In this document: positions 14,457-23,095 of the stretch, in pieces
Position numbering within the stretch: the stretch's first letter is position 1
Layout of the letters: each line of letters begins with the position of its first letter
DNA from: Pseudomonadota bacterium
GTDB lineage: Bacteria; Desulfobacterota; Binatia; UBA9968
Length of the DNA: 36,609 bases
Direction of reading: 5' to 3'
Assembly: GCA_021324155.1 (NCBI GenBank)
Contig: JAJPJQ010000005.1
Span: 1 to 36,609, forward strand
Notes under the pieces: model-generated
Seen by the model: only the letters and a program-made list of their open reading frames with translations
What the model was told of the DNA's origin: nothing
Database searches by the model: none
Program-made: the position numbers and the translations under genes

Positions 14457-15545
14457 TTAAGCCCGCCCGCGCGAGGCCGCGACGCCGCCGACGCCGAACG
14501 CGCCGGCGCCGAAGAGATTCGGCGTCATGCTGCGCGACTGCGCCTCCTCCTGCGTAACGACGCCGCGAGTCGCCAGATCGACCAGCGCCATGTCCATCGT
14601 CTGCATGCCGTCCTTCTGGCTCACCTGCATCGTGCCGGGGATCTGGTGGATCTTGCCCTCGCGAATGAGATTGCGGATGGCGGTCGTGCCGGTCATGATC
14701 TCGAGCGCCGCGACGCGGCCGTCGCCGGTCTTTTTCTTCATCAGCGTCTGGGTGATGACGGCTTCGATCGATTCCGCGAACTGCGCCCGGATCTGCGCCT
14801 GCTGGCTGGGCGGAAAGACGTCGATGATACGATCGACCGTCTTCGGCGCGCTGGAAGTATGCAGCGTGCCGAAGACCAAGTGGCCGGTCTCGGCAGCGGT
14901 CAGCGCGAGCTGGATGGTTTCGAGGTCGCGCATTTCGCCGACGAGGATGATGTCCGGGTCTTCGCGCAGCGCCGCCCGGAGCGCGTTGGCGAATGAGTGC
15001 GTGTGAAAACCTAGCTCGCGCTGGTTGACCAGACATTTCTTCGACACATGCGTGAACTCGATCGGGTCTTCGACCGTGAGAATGTGCCCTTCGAAGTCTT
15101 CGTTGAGATAATCGATCATCCCCGCGAGCGTGGTCGATTTACCGGATCCGGTCGGGCCGGTGACCAGAATCAGTCCTTTTTCTTTGTCGCAAAGCTTCTT
15201 GAGAATCGGCGGCATCCCGAGCTGCTCGAGGGTCAGAACCTTGGAGGGAATCGTTCGGAAGACCGCGCCCTCGCCCTTGCGCTGCATGAAAACGTTGACG
15301 CGGAAACGCGCGATGTCGCCGAGCTCGAACGAGAAGTCGACTTCCAGCGTCGACTCGAAGGTCTTCCGCAACGCGTCGTTCATGATGTCGTAGACCATCG
15401 CGTGGACCTGCTCCTTGGTCAACGGAGCGTATTCGAGCTTTTTCAGATCGCCGTGGATGCGGAGCATGGGCGGCTCGCCGGAGCTCAAATGACAGTCCGA
15501 GGCCCCCTGCTCCACGCCGAAGGCAAGTAATTGGGCTATATCCAT
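14457..15545 (-). CDS. pilT: Type IV pilus retraction ATPase PilT
   Basis: A 362-residue retraction motor. Walker A is GPTGSGKST (130-138), the Asp box LTVEDPIEF, Walker B IILVGEMRD (199-207), the His box TGHLVFGTLHT (220-230) and the PilT-specific C-terminal helix AIRNLIREGK (289-298). The ATG at 15545 has a GGAGG site. The tail after residue 340 is glycine- and alanine-rich (LFGAGAFGVGGVA) and unlikely to be part of the motor core. It is the first gene of the pilT-pilU pair; upstream lie three evenly spaced TCTTGG repeats that could be regulator sites. No pilus structural or assembly genes are in the window. Confidence 0.94.
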   Translation of the reverse strand: MDIAQLLAFGVEQGASDCHLSSGEPPMLRIHGDLKKLEYAPLTKEQVHAMVYDIMNDALRKTFESTLEVDFSFELGDIARFRVNVFMQRKGEGAVFRTIPSKVLTLEQLGMPPILKKLCDKEKGLILVTGPTGSGKSTTLAGMIDYLNEDFEGHILTVEDPIEFTHVSKKCLVNQRELGFHTHSFANALRAALREDPDIILVGEMRDLETIQLALTAAETGHLVFGTLHTSSAPKTVDRIIDVFPPSQQAQIRAQFAESIEAVITQTLMKKKTGDGRVAALEIMTGTTAIRNLIREGKIHQIPGTMQVSQKDGMQTMDMALVDLATRGVVTQEEAQSRSMTPNLFGAGAFGVGGVAASRGRA

Positions 15546-15584
15546 CGTTTACGGCCTCCGAATGTCAGCGCCTATGAGTACAAT

Positions 15585-15636
15585 TCTTGGCACTCAGGCG
15601 TTAAATCTTGGTACTCGTTGTACCTTCTTGGCGCTG
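15585..15636. repeat. Three phased TCTTGG direct repeats upstream of pilT
   Basis: On the plus strand TCTTGGCACTC starts at 15585, TCTTGGTACTC at 15606 and TCTTGGCGCTG at 15626: spacing 21 and 20 bases, about two helical turns. The middle copy is also part of a small dyad, GGTAC-tcgtt-GTACC (15610-15624). They lie 40-92 bases upstream of pilT in the 215-base gap, a place fitting operator sites. Apart from these, and a TTTTCGCGAAAA palindrome near 15656-15667, I see nothing definite in this gap. Confidence 0.45.
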
Positions 15637-15760
15637 AAAACCCTGGAAATTCGCATTTTTCGCGAAAATCCGGCTATTCATCCGGTGGATTCAGCAATTA
15701 TCGGGCCGGTTATGAGGGTTCGAGGGGTGAGAGGATATTAAAGCGACAGCGACCGACGTC

Positions 15761-16363
15761 TCAGGGCGGGAACTTGGCCACGAGCTCCTCGAGACGGTCC
15801 TTGGCGTCTCTCAGGACGGGCTCGCCGTCACCCGTAAGGAGAATATCGAAATCGAGCACGAGCAGCGCTTCCACACTTTGCCGGAGCCGCGGCAGATCGT
15901 CGATGACCTTTTCCGGCAAAAGCGAACAGCGGCCGGGCGGATTGCCGATGACGGCGTCGCCGACGATCAGAATCCGTCGGTCGGGCCAGTGCAGCGCGAT
16001 TTCGCCGGGCGATTTCCCGGCGGCGGCGACGATGACGAGCGGGCCGATCTTGGCGCCGGCGCGGAGGTCGTCATCGATCACCGCGCCTTCCTTGCGTGCA
16101 TGCGGCGCGTCGGCGGGATGGATCGCGGTGCGCGCCCCGGTGCACTCGCGCACGATATTCGCCGCGCGCGAGTGATTGCGGTTCGTAATGATAGTGCGGG
16201 CGGCGCCGCGGCGCTCGATTTCCGCCAGGTCGTCGGCGCCGGGCTCGACCGGATCGATAACCAGGTTGCCGTCCGGGTGGACGATCAAATGGCCGTTGAA
16301 GTTATAGCCGTGCGGCTCGGAAAACCAAGGCCAGGTGAAGATGTCTTTTACAACCTCGCGCAT
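15761..16363 (-). CDS. Metallo-beta-lactamase-fold protein with degenerate metal motif
   Basis: A 200-residue cytoplasmic protein. The fold pattern is visible: an N-terminal strand set with NGHLIVHPDGNLVIDPV, then the position of the metal motif, then KSPGEIALHWPDRRILIVGDAVIG, the typical strand bearing the bridging aspartate, and LLTGDGEPVL near the end where a histidine ligand is usual. The canonical HxHxDH is replaced by TNRNHSRAAN, keeping only one histidine, so a normal two-zinc site is unlikely. It may bind a single metal, or act as a non-catalytic member. It starts 39 bases after the EutA-like gene on the same strand and probably shares its transcript. The ribosome site is weak. Substrate unknown. 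Confidence 0.7.
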   Translation of the reverse strand: MREVVKDIFTWPWFSEPHGYNFNGHLIVHPDGNLVIDPVEPGADDLAEIERRGAARTIITNRNHSRAANIVRECTGARTAIHPADAPHARKEGAVIDDDLRAGAKIGPLVIVAAAGKSPGEIALHWPDRRILIVGDAVIGNPPGRCSLLPEKVIDDLPRLRQSVEALLVLDFDILLTGDGEPVLRDAKDRLEELVAKFPP

Positions 16364-16402
16364 TTTGAGCGCCGCGCGCGGGCCTCCCGCGTTTAAGTCC
16401 GC

Positions 16403-17989
16403 CTAATCGTCGTGGTGATGATGATGGTGATGATGGTGCCCGCGGCCGGTCTCCGTGTGACGGAAAATCAGCGACTTGATGACGACCGGAACCGCGCGCG
16501 CATCGGGCAACTCTTCCCCGATATCGACGAAGTCGAAATCCTTTAAGTCGATGCCGTCGATCGAGATGATGCCGGCGCCCGTCAACAGCTCCCTTTCGAG
16601 AATGTTGCCGACGAGCTTCGCGATGTCGGCGTCGAAAACAAGCACCAGCGGCTGTCCCTTGTCGACGTGGTCCTTCATCGCGTCGGCGACGCCCTGCGCA
16701 AGATTGCGGATGAGCGGATACGACGGGCCTAGCTCCCAGTGGAGCGCGAGCGCGACGGGCCGCTCGCCGTCGATGTCGAAGCGCTGGAGCGCCTTCGTAA
16801 CGGCCGCAGTGACCGCGCCCGGCGTAAGCGGCTCGACCTGCTCGAACTCCGGCGTGATGACCTGAAGATTCCGCAGCGGCAGGAGATCGGGGTGTGACAG
16901 GTAGATCGTGTTGCCGCTCACCTGAACAGTGTACTGCGACGCGCCGATGACGGTCGCGCGAATGCGCACGTCGGGGTTCTTGAGGGGGATTTTCTTCCCG
17001 AACTTCTCCGCCGCCTCGCGCACGCGCCGGCCGAGCTGGTTGCCGAGATCGCCGAGATTCCGCTTCTCGTTCCCGTAGATGTATTCCGAGACGCCTCCTG
17101 AGAACATGATGGCGTCGACTTTGTCGGTGTAATCGAGATTGGGCGTGAGCAGCAGGTTCTGGACGAACGGCGAGAGCTTGCCGCGCTCGAGGACCGCGAA
17201 GAGCGAATCGCAAAGCAGCTCGGACATTTTTTCTTTTTCGCCGTCGCTCATCGTGCCGCCGATCTTGAGATCGATGCCGGCCTGTTTGGCGATCTTTACG
17301 CCTGTGTCTTCCAGCCGGTTGATCTTGCCCTGCTCGTCCATCGCGACGAGCCGCGCGCCGACTTCGACGGCGCATGTATCGACGACCTTGCCGTTCTGCG
17401 TGATCGCGACTTTGCTCGTGCCGCCGCCGATATCGACGTTCATGACGGTGTAGTTGTTGCCTTCGTGCATGGTGAGATGCACCGCGCCCGAACCGTAGGC
17501 GGCGAGAATCGCCTCGAGATTGTGGCCGGCGGTCGCGCAGACGAATTTGCCCGCCTCGGTGGAGAAGAGCTCGGCGATCGCGTCGGCGTTTTTCTTCTTC
17601 GCCGCCTCGCCGGTGACGATGACCGCGCCGGTGTCGATGTCCTTCGGCGTGACGCCGGCTTTCTGATACGACTCGCGAATGAAATCGCGCAGCTTGTTGG
17701 TGTCGATCGTCGTCTTGTCGACGTACGGCGTCAGCAGAATCGGCGACTCGTGCAATATCTCGCGTTTGACAACGACGAAGCGGCTGGAGAGCGCGATGCC
17801 CTGGCGCCGCAGCAGCAGGCGGGAAAAAATCAGATGCGACGTGGAAGAGCCGATGTCGATTCCCACCGATGTGAGCTGGATCCGCTCCGATTTCCACATC
17901 GGGTGGTCTTCGTCCATCGGCATCTCATCGCCTTCTTCGTCGTCGTATTCGTCATGGAGGTAGTATTCCTCGGCTGTCGGCTCAGACAT
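16403..17989 (-). CDS. eutA: EutA-like ASKHA reactivating factor with acidic head and polyhistidine tail
   Basis: A 528-residue protein of the EutA family, which uses ATP to release damaged cobalamin from ethanolamine ammonia-lyase. The ASKHA phosphate motif GIDIGSSTSHL is at 43-53 and MNVDIGGGTSK forms the second phosphate loop; MFSGGVSEYIYG is the adenosine-side motif. The start is ATG at 17989 behind AGAGGA; earlier codons in frame are not family-like. Two additions are unusual: an acidic first 32 residues (DEYDDEEGDEMPMDED), and nine consecutive histidines followed by DD at the very end (codons a mix of CAC and CAT). No eutB/eutC is in the window, so the client enzyme is unknown and may be another B12 enzyme. 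The tail could bind nickel, zinc or cobalt (inference). Confidence 0.82.
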   Translation of the reverse strand: MSEPTAEEYYLHDEYDDEEGDEMPMDEDHPMWKSERIQLTSVGIDIGSSTSHLIFSRLLLRRQGIALSSRFVVVKREILHESPILLTPYVDKTTIDTNKLRDFIRESYQKAGVTPKDIDTGAVIVTGEAAKKKNADAIAELFSTEAGKFVCATAGHNLEAILAAYGSGAVHLTMHEGNNYTVMNVDIGGGTSKVAITQNGKVVDTCAVEVGARLVAMDEQGKINRLEDTGVKIAKQAGIDLKIGGTMSDGEKEKMSELLCDSLFAVLERGKLSPFVQNLLLTPNLDYTDKVDAIMFSGGVSEYIYGNEKRNLGDLGNQLGRRVREAAEKFGKKIPLKNPDVRIRATVIGASQYTVQVSGNTIYLSHPDLLPLRNLQVITPEFEQVEPLTPGAVTAAVTKALQRFDIDGERPVALALHWELGPSYPLIRNLAQGVADAMKDHVDKGQPLVLVFDADIAKLVGNILERELLTGAGIISIDGIDLKDFDFVDIGEELPDARAVPVVIKSLIFRHTETGRGHHHHHHHHHDD

Positions 17990-18040
17990 TCCTCTAATAT
18001 TCCTTTCTCGATTTGATTTCCGGTGCGGGATTAAACCATT

Positions 18041-18070
18041 TGCATACCATAAGAAACCGCGGCTTGCCAA
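18041..18070 (-). promoter_or_regulatory. Possible promoter of the eutA-like gene
   Basis: On the minus strand TTGGCA (18070-18065) and TATGCA (18046-18041) are 18 bases apart, in the A+T-richer part of the divergent gap between the eutA-like gene and the DUF4175 gene, about 50 bases from the start codon. Motif match only. No convincing promoter for the plus-strand cluster was found in the rest of this gap. Confidence 0.35.
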
Positions 18071-18176
18071 CCGTTCGAGCCCGTCCGAAGCCCGCGCAGA
18101 AAGCGCCGCATTTCGCACGGTGCGCAGCGTAGACAAGCCAAAGTACGGAGAGTAAGATGACGAAGGTCGGAACGCC

Positions 18177-21100
18177 ATGGGTCAGGAAGAGTACACCGAA
18201 CTAGCTTCGTTTCTGCGCCGCTTCATCGGCCGTTTCCGCGCCGTCAAAGCGCTCGAAGGGCTGTGCCTTTTCGGCATCGCGGTCGTGCTGCTCTTCTCGC
18301 TCGGTCTCGCGGTCAAGGAAATCAAACATTTCTTCCCATACGCGGCGGCGATCTACACCGTGCTCGCCGCCGCGGCTTTGATCGCGCCGCTCGCGTGGAC
18401 GGTCTTTCAGCTGTGGCGGCGCGTGTCCAATGAATGGGCGGCGCTCTACATCGAGCGGCAATGCCCGCAGCTCAAGAACAACCTCATCAACTCGCTCCAG
18501 CTCTATCCCGAAATCGCCCGGCCCGAGCGGCCGGCCGAGATTTCCGCGTCGATGATCCTCGCGCTGCTGCGCTCGACGCGGCGGCAAATTCATTCGCTCA
18601 AGGCCGAGGAGCTCGTCAGCACCGGGCCGGCGTTCGCCAAGGGCCGGCTGCTCGCGATTCTCTTCGTGCCGGTGCTCGCGGTCGTGCTGTTCAATCCGTC
18701 CTCCGTGAGCGACACCTTCAGCCTGCTCGCGCATCCGCTGAAGGACATCCCGCCCTCGGAGACGCGGATCGATCTCGCGCCCAAGGGCATGCGCATCGCG
18801 CGCGGCGACGCCGTGACGCTGCAGGCCACGGCAGCGGGCGCGATTCCGAAAACGATGGATCTCTGGGTCGCGCGCGAAGGCGCGGCGCCCGAGCGGCTTA
18901 CAATGGAAGCCGCAGGCGGCGGCAAATTCACCGCGACGCTGAACGACGTGAAAGAGAGCTTTTCGTATCGCGCCGTCGCTGGAACATTCTCTTCGCCTAG
19001 CTACCGGCTCGAAGCGGTCGATCCCCCGGAGGTCGGCAATCTGCGCGCGACGCTCTATCCGCCCAACTACACCGGCCTCGCGGCGGAAAGTATCCAGGGC
19101 GGCAACCTCGAAGGACTGCGCGGCTCGACCGTGCGCCTCGAGGCCGAGACTAGCAAGGAAGTCGTCAAGGCGAAGCTCGTCCTCGATCAGGGCAAAGAAG
19201 TGCCGCTCAAAATCGACGGCAAAACCTTGCAGGGCAATCTCGTGATGTTCCAATCCGGCCGCTATCACATCGAGGTCGAGGACGCGCTCGGGTTCCACAA
19301 CCATCCGATCGCCTACGACATCCGCATACGCCCCGACGGCTTCCCGACGGTCGAGATCCTCAAACCGACGGAGGATCTCGAAGTCAACGGCGACGAGACC
19401 CTGTCGCTCGAATTCACCGCGCGCGACGATTTCGGCATTCAAGAAGCCGCGCTCGTCGTCAAGGTCGGCGGCCGCGAGGAAAAAATCCCCATCAGGCTCG
19501 ACAGCGTAAAGAAGCTGATTCCCCGCGAGCGCTTCGACATCGACCTCGGCCGCCTCGGCCTTAGCGAAGGAAGCGAAGCGATCTACAATATTGAAGTGCG
19601 GGACAACGACACGATCTCCGGGCCGAAGATCGGCGTCTCGCGCGGCTTGCGCCTCACGCTCAAGAATATCCGCGGCGAGCACCAGCAGGTCGCCGAGACG
19701 ATCCGCGATCTTTCGAACAAGATGATGGATGCCCTCGGCGAGCATCTGGAGCGGCCGGCCGATAAGAACGCCGACTCGGCTTTCGAGAAAAAGCTCGGCG
19801 ACATGTCGAAGAGCATCGAAGAGCTCATGAAGCGGAGCGCGAAAGACCGCCTCACCGATTTCGCCACCTATTCGGATCTGGAAGCGCTCAAGCGCAACCT
19901 CGAATACACCAAGAATGATCTCTTGCAGCGCGAAGCGCAGGCGACCGGCGAAGAAAAGGAAAAGGCGCGCGACGACGTCTCGACCGAGCTCGAGCGCATG
20001 TCGATGCTCGCGGAGGATATCGGCAAACGCCTCAAGGCCGAGGAGGTCGCCAATTCCGCGCGCGACCTCATGAAGAGCCAGGAGCGGCTCATGGATGCCC
20101 TCGACAAGCTTCAGAGCGGAGACAAGAATCTCGACGCCATCCTAAAGCAGCTTTCGCAGATGGCGAACCTCTTGAACTCGCTCCAGCGCTCGCTCTCGCA
20201 GATGGCGACCCAGCTGCCGGACGATTTCGTCAATAGCGAGGCGCTTCAGGGGCTCAATTTCGGCGACATGCAGCGCATGATGGACGAGATTCGCAAGAAG
20301 CTGGCGCAAGGCGACATCGAGGGCGCCATGCAGCTCGCGCGCGAGCTGTTCAACCAGATGGCGTCGATGGTCGCGGCGCTCCAGAACGCGAACCAGTCCG
20401 CGATGTCTTCGAGCATGGGGCGCATGCAGGGCGAGATGATGCGCTCGGCCAACGAGCTGCAGCAGCTGGCACGCGAGCAGCAGGACCTGCTCGTCGAGAC
20501 GGAGGCCGCGAACCGGCGCGCGCTCACCGAGCGCGAGAACGTGCTCAAGGAAAAGCTCGAGCGCTTCATGCAGAAAGCGAACCGCGACCTCTCGCGCATG
20601 GCCGAGGCCTTCCCGGACGTCGAAGGCGGCGGTCCGCCGCGTGAGGACGCGCTCGACGATGCGACCGTCAACAATCTCGTGAAGGAGATGATCGGGCGTC
20701 TGCTTAGGAAGGATTTCTCCGGCTTCGATGAAATCATGGGCCTGACGCAAAAGGAGCTCGACAAAAAACGCGCGCCGCAGCAGGAGGCCAAAGCCGGTCA
20801 GGCGCAGGCGAGCCTGAAAGACTTGAAGAGCGAGCTCGACGCGCTGCTCGGTATTCCCGCCGCGGAGCTCAAGGACTCCGAGCGGAGCGGTCTGCGCGAC
20901 CTCGAGCGCCGCCAGGGCGCGCTCAAGCAACGGACCGACCAGCTGCACGAGAAATTAGAGTCGCTGTTCCAGCTCTTCCCCTCTCTCGATCCGCAGATCA
21001 CGAAGAACATCAAGGAAGCCGGCGGCTCGATGGGCAACGCGCAAGGACGGCTCGGCGAGCTCGACTCCAAGGGCGCCGTGCCGCCGGAGCGGCGCGCGCT

Positions 21101-21440
21101 CGAACAGCTTTCGCAGTCGCAGCAGCAGATGCAGAGCGCCATGCAGCAGATGGCGCAGCGCGGGCAGCTCGGGCGCATGGCGGTGTCGCGCCTTTTCAGA
21201 ATGGGGCGCATGCTGCCGTCCGGCGAGCTCGTGCCGCTGCCCGGGATTCCGCAGCTGCCGCAGTTCGACGCCGAGGGCGGCATGACCGGCCTCGACACCG
21301 AGAAATTCCGCCTGCCGGGCAAAGAAGACTATCGCGCGCCGCGGAGTTTCCGCGAGGAAATTCTGGAGTCGCTCAAGCAGGGCGTGCCGCGCCAGATGAA
21401 AGAGCAGATCGAGAACTATTTCAAAAATCTCTCAGAGTAG
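18177..21440 (+). CDS. DUF4175-family large membrane protein
   Basis: A 1087-residue inner-membrane protein, first gene of the MoxR/vWA cluster. Two membrane segments lie at about 27-46 and 54-76 and a third at about 158-175, the N-terminal pattern of DUF4175. A beta-rich periplasmic stretch follows (about 180-500). From about 500 to 1030 the sequence is highly charged and rich in Q, M, E and K (for example QSQQQMQSAMQQMAQRG), predicted as long coiled coil. The ATG at 18177 has only a weak AAGG site; a better GGAG lies before an out-of-frame ATG at 18157 that opens a 15-codon frame. Family function is unknown; its constant company with MoxR, DUF58 and vWA genes suggests an envelope scaffold or client of that system. 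Confidence 0.85.
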   Translation: MGQEEYTELASFLRRFIGRFRAVKALEGLCLFGIAVVLLFSLGLAVKEIKHFFPYAAAIYTVLAAAALIAPLAWTVFQLWRRVSNEWAALYIERQCPQLKNNLINSLQLYPEIARPERPAEISASMILALLRSTRRQIHSLKAEELVSTGPAFAKGRLLAILFVPVLAVVLFNPSSVSDTFSLLAHPLKDIPPSETRIDLAPKGMRIARGDAVTLQATAAGAIPKTMDLWVAREGAAPERLTMEAAGGGKFTATLNDVKESFSYRAVAGTFSSPSYRLEAVDPPEVGNLRATLYPPNYTGLAAESIQGGNLEGLRGSTVRLEAETSKEVVKAKLVLDQGKEVPLKIDGKTLQGNLVMFQSGRYHIEVEDALGFHNHPIAYDIRIRPDGFPTVEILKPTEDLEVNGDETLSLEFTARDDFGIQEAALVVKVGGREEKIPIRLDSVKKLIPRERFDIDLGRLGLSEGSEAIYNIEVRDNDTISGPKIGVSRGLRLTLKNIRGEHQQVAETIRDLSNKMMDALGEHLERPADKNADSAFEKKLGDMSKSIEELMKRSAKDRLTDFATYSDLEALKRNLEYTKNDLLQREAQATGEEKEKARDDVSTELERMSMLAEDIGKRLKAEEVANSARDLMKSQERLMDALDKLQSGDKNLDAILKQLSQMANLLNSLQRSLSQMATQLPDDFVNSEALQGLNFGDMQRMMDEIRKKLAQGDIEGAMQLARELFNQMASMVAALQNANQSAMSSSMGRMQGEMMRSANELQQLAREQQDLLVETEAANRRALTERENVLKEKLERFMQKANRDLSRMAEAFPDVEGGGPPREDALDDATVNNLVKEMIGRLLRKDFSGFDEIMGLTQKELDKKRAPQQEAKAGQAQASLKDLKSELDALLGIPAAELKDSERSGLRDLERRQGALKQRTDQLHEKLESLFQLFPSLDPQITKNIKEAGGSMGNAQGRLGELDSKGAVPPERRALEQLSQSQQQMQSAMQQMAQRGQLGRMAVSRLFRMGRMLPSGELVPLPGIPQLPQFDAEGGMTGLDTEKFRLPGKEDYRAPRSFREEILESLKQGVPRQMKEQIENYFKNLSE

Positions 21441-21446
21441 TTCGTC

Positions 21447-23084
21447 TTGAAATTCGACATTTTCCGCAGAGCATCCGTCGCTTACGTACCCGCCTGCGCG
21501 TTGGCGTTTTTTTTCGCCGCGTTAACGCGACCGCCGTCCGCCTTCGCCGCCGAAGCAAAGCCGGGTGCGGAGGCGAACCCGCGCGTCGCCGAGGCCGAGG
21601 AGCGCCTCGAGGCCTGGCGCATCGGCGAGGCGGAGAAAATCTCCGCCGCGCTGCTGAAGGAATCTCCGCGCTCGGCCGACGCGCTCGCGCTCGCTGCCGA
21701 GGTGGCGTTCTACCAGGGCCACTACGACGAGGCGGCCCGGCTCGCCGAGCAGGCGCTCGCCGGCGATTCGGCGAACGAGAGGCGCCAGGCGCTCCGCATC
21801 CGCACGCAGCGCTCGCGCGACATCGTCGGGAAGATGAAGCGCTACGAGAGCGAGCACTTCCTCCTCTACCTCGATGAGGCCAAGGACGGCCTGCTCGCGC
21901 CGTATGCGCTCGACACGCTGGAAAAAAGCTACCGCATCCTCGGTCAGACCCTCGGCTATATGCCGGCCGAGAAAGTCCGCGTCGAGATCGCTCCCGACTC
22001 GCTCTCGTTCAACGGCATCTCGACACTGTCGCGCCGCGATATCGAGGAGACCGGCGCCGTCGGCATCTGCAAGTTCAACAAGGTGATGATCATCTCGCCG
22101 CGGGTGCTGCTCCAAGGCTACCGCTGGCTCGATTCGCTGAGCCACGAGTACGCGCACTACGTCATCGTCGGGGCGAGCGACAACAAGACGCCGATATGGC
22201 TGCACGAGGGCCTCGCGCGCTACTACGAGACTTTGTGGCGCAGGACAGACAAGGCGAAGGCCGCGCTCGATTATCTCTCGCCCGCGAATCAGACCCTGCT
22301 CGCGCACGCGCTCGACAAAAACAGCTTCGTCGGCTTCAAGAAAATGGAGCCGTCGCTGATTTACTTGGATACGCCCGAGCAGGTGCAGCTCGCCTATGCC
22401 GAGGCGGCGTCCGCCGTCGATTTTCTGGTGAGCCGCAAGGGCGAGGGGGGCCCGCGCGACCTATTGGCCGTCGTGAAAACGCGGCCGACGCCCGAGGCGA
22501 TCGAGAAGGTCCTCGCCGAGCCGTACGCCGCGTTCGAGAAGGATTGGAAGGAGTTCTTGAAGGCCAAGCAGCTCAAGCCGGTCGAGGGAAGCCGCGTGCG
22601 GCGCCTGAAAATCGTCGAAGGACAAAAAGAACAGGAAGATGTCGTCGAGCTGAAGGAGATTCAATCCGCCGTCGCGCGCAACCGCACGCATCTCGGCGAC
22701 GAGCTCCAGCAGCGCGGCAGAATCGTCGGGGCGACGGAAGAGTATCGCCGCGCCTTGCAGGCAAGCCCGGGTTCCCCTATTATTCTCGGGAAACTCGCGC
22801 GGGTTCTCATTCGGCAGTCGCGCTATCAGGAGGCGCTGCCGCATCTGCAAAAGGCGCTCGAGCTCGATCCGGATTCGGTCAGCGCTTACGTTCAGCTCGG
22901 CCGCCTCCACCACGCGAACAAGGAATTCGCCGCGGCCAAGGCCGATCTGGAGGAAGCGCTCCAGATCAATCCTTTCAATCCGGAGATCTACGGGATGCTC
23001 GCCGATGCGTATGCCGCGCTCGGCGATCAGGAGCAGGCGAAGCGCGCGAAAGCGAACCTGGAACGACTCGCGCGGGGACGTTAG
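21447..23084 (+). CDS. Exported gluzincin-like metallopeptidase with TPR repeats
   Basis: A 545-residue protein starting with TTG at 21447, six bases past the previous stop. A signal peptide is clear (ALAFFFAALTRPPSAFA, cleavage near AFA-AEA). Residues 50-125 form a first helical repeat region (ADALALAAEVAFYQGHYDEAARLAEQA). The central domain holds a zinc-peptidase motif HEYAH (233-237) with WLHEGLARYYE (251-261) supplying the glutamate ligand, as in the MA-like gluzincins. The last 130 residues are TPR units (YRRALQASPGSP, LPHLQKALELDPDS, ADLEEALQINPFNP). It probably acts in the periplasm on envelope proteins. The next gene, moxR, starts 11 bases later, so one operon is likely. Confidence 0.82.
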   Translation: MKFDIFRRASVAYVPACALAFFFAALTRPPSAFAAEAKPGAEANPRVAEAEERLEAWRIGEAEKISAALLKESPRSADALALAAEVAFYQGHYDEAARLAEQALAGDSANERRQALRIRTQRSRDIVGKMKRYESEHFLLYLDEAKDGLLAPYALDTLEKSYRILGQTLGYMPAEKVRVEIAPDSLSFNGISTLSRRDIEETGAVGICKFNKVMIISPRVLLQGYRWLDSLSHEYAHYVIVGASDNKTPIWLHEGLARYYETLWRRTDKAKAALDYLSPANQTLLAHALDKNSFVGFKKMEPSLIYLDTPEQVQLAYAEAASAVDFLVSRKGEGGPRDLLAVVKTRPTPEAIEKVLAEPYAAFEKDWKEFLKAKQLKPVEGSRVRRLKIVEGQKEQEDVVELKEIQSAVARNRTHLGDELQQRGRIVGATEEYRRALQASPGSPIILGKLARVLIRQSRYQEALPHLQKALELDPDSVSAYVQLGRLHHANKEFAAAKADLEEALQINPFNPEIYGMLADAYAALGDQEQAKRAKANLERLARGR

Positions 23085-23095
23085 GAAGACGATCG

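Noticed and set aside
15591-15625. Sigma-54 promoter near TTGGCAC and TTGGTAC upstream of pilT
   Set aside because: The required GC at the -12 position is absent at the right spacing, and the motif faces away from pilT.
16403-16440. Polyhistidine codons as a cloning tag artefact
   Set aside because: The tract mixes CAC and CAT, is followed by two aspartates and a native stop, and sits in an otherwise normal genomic context.
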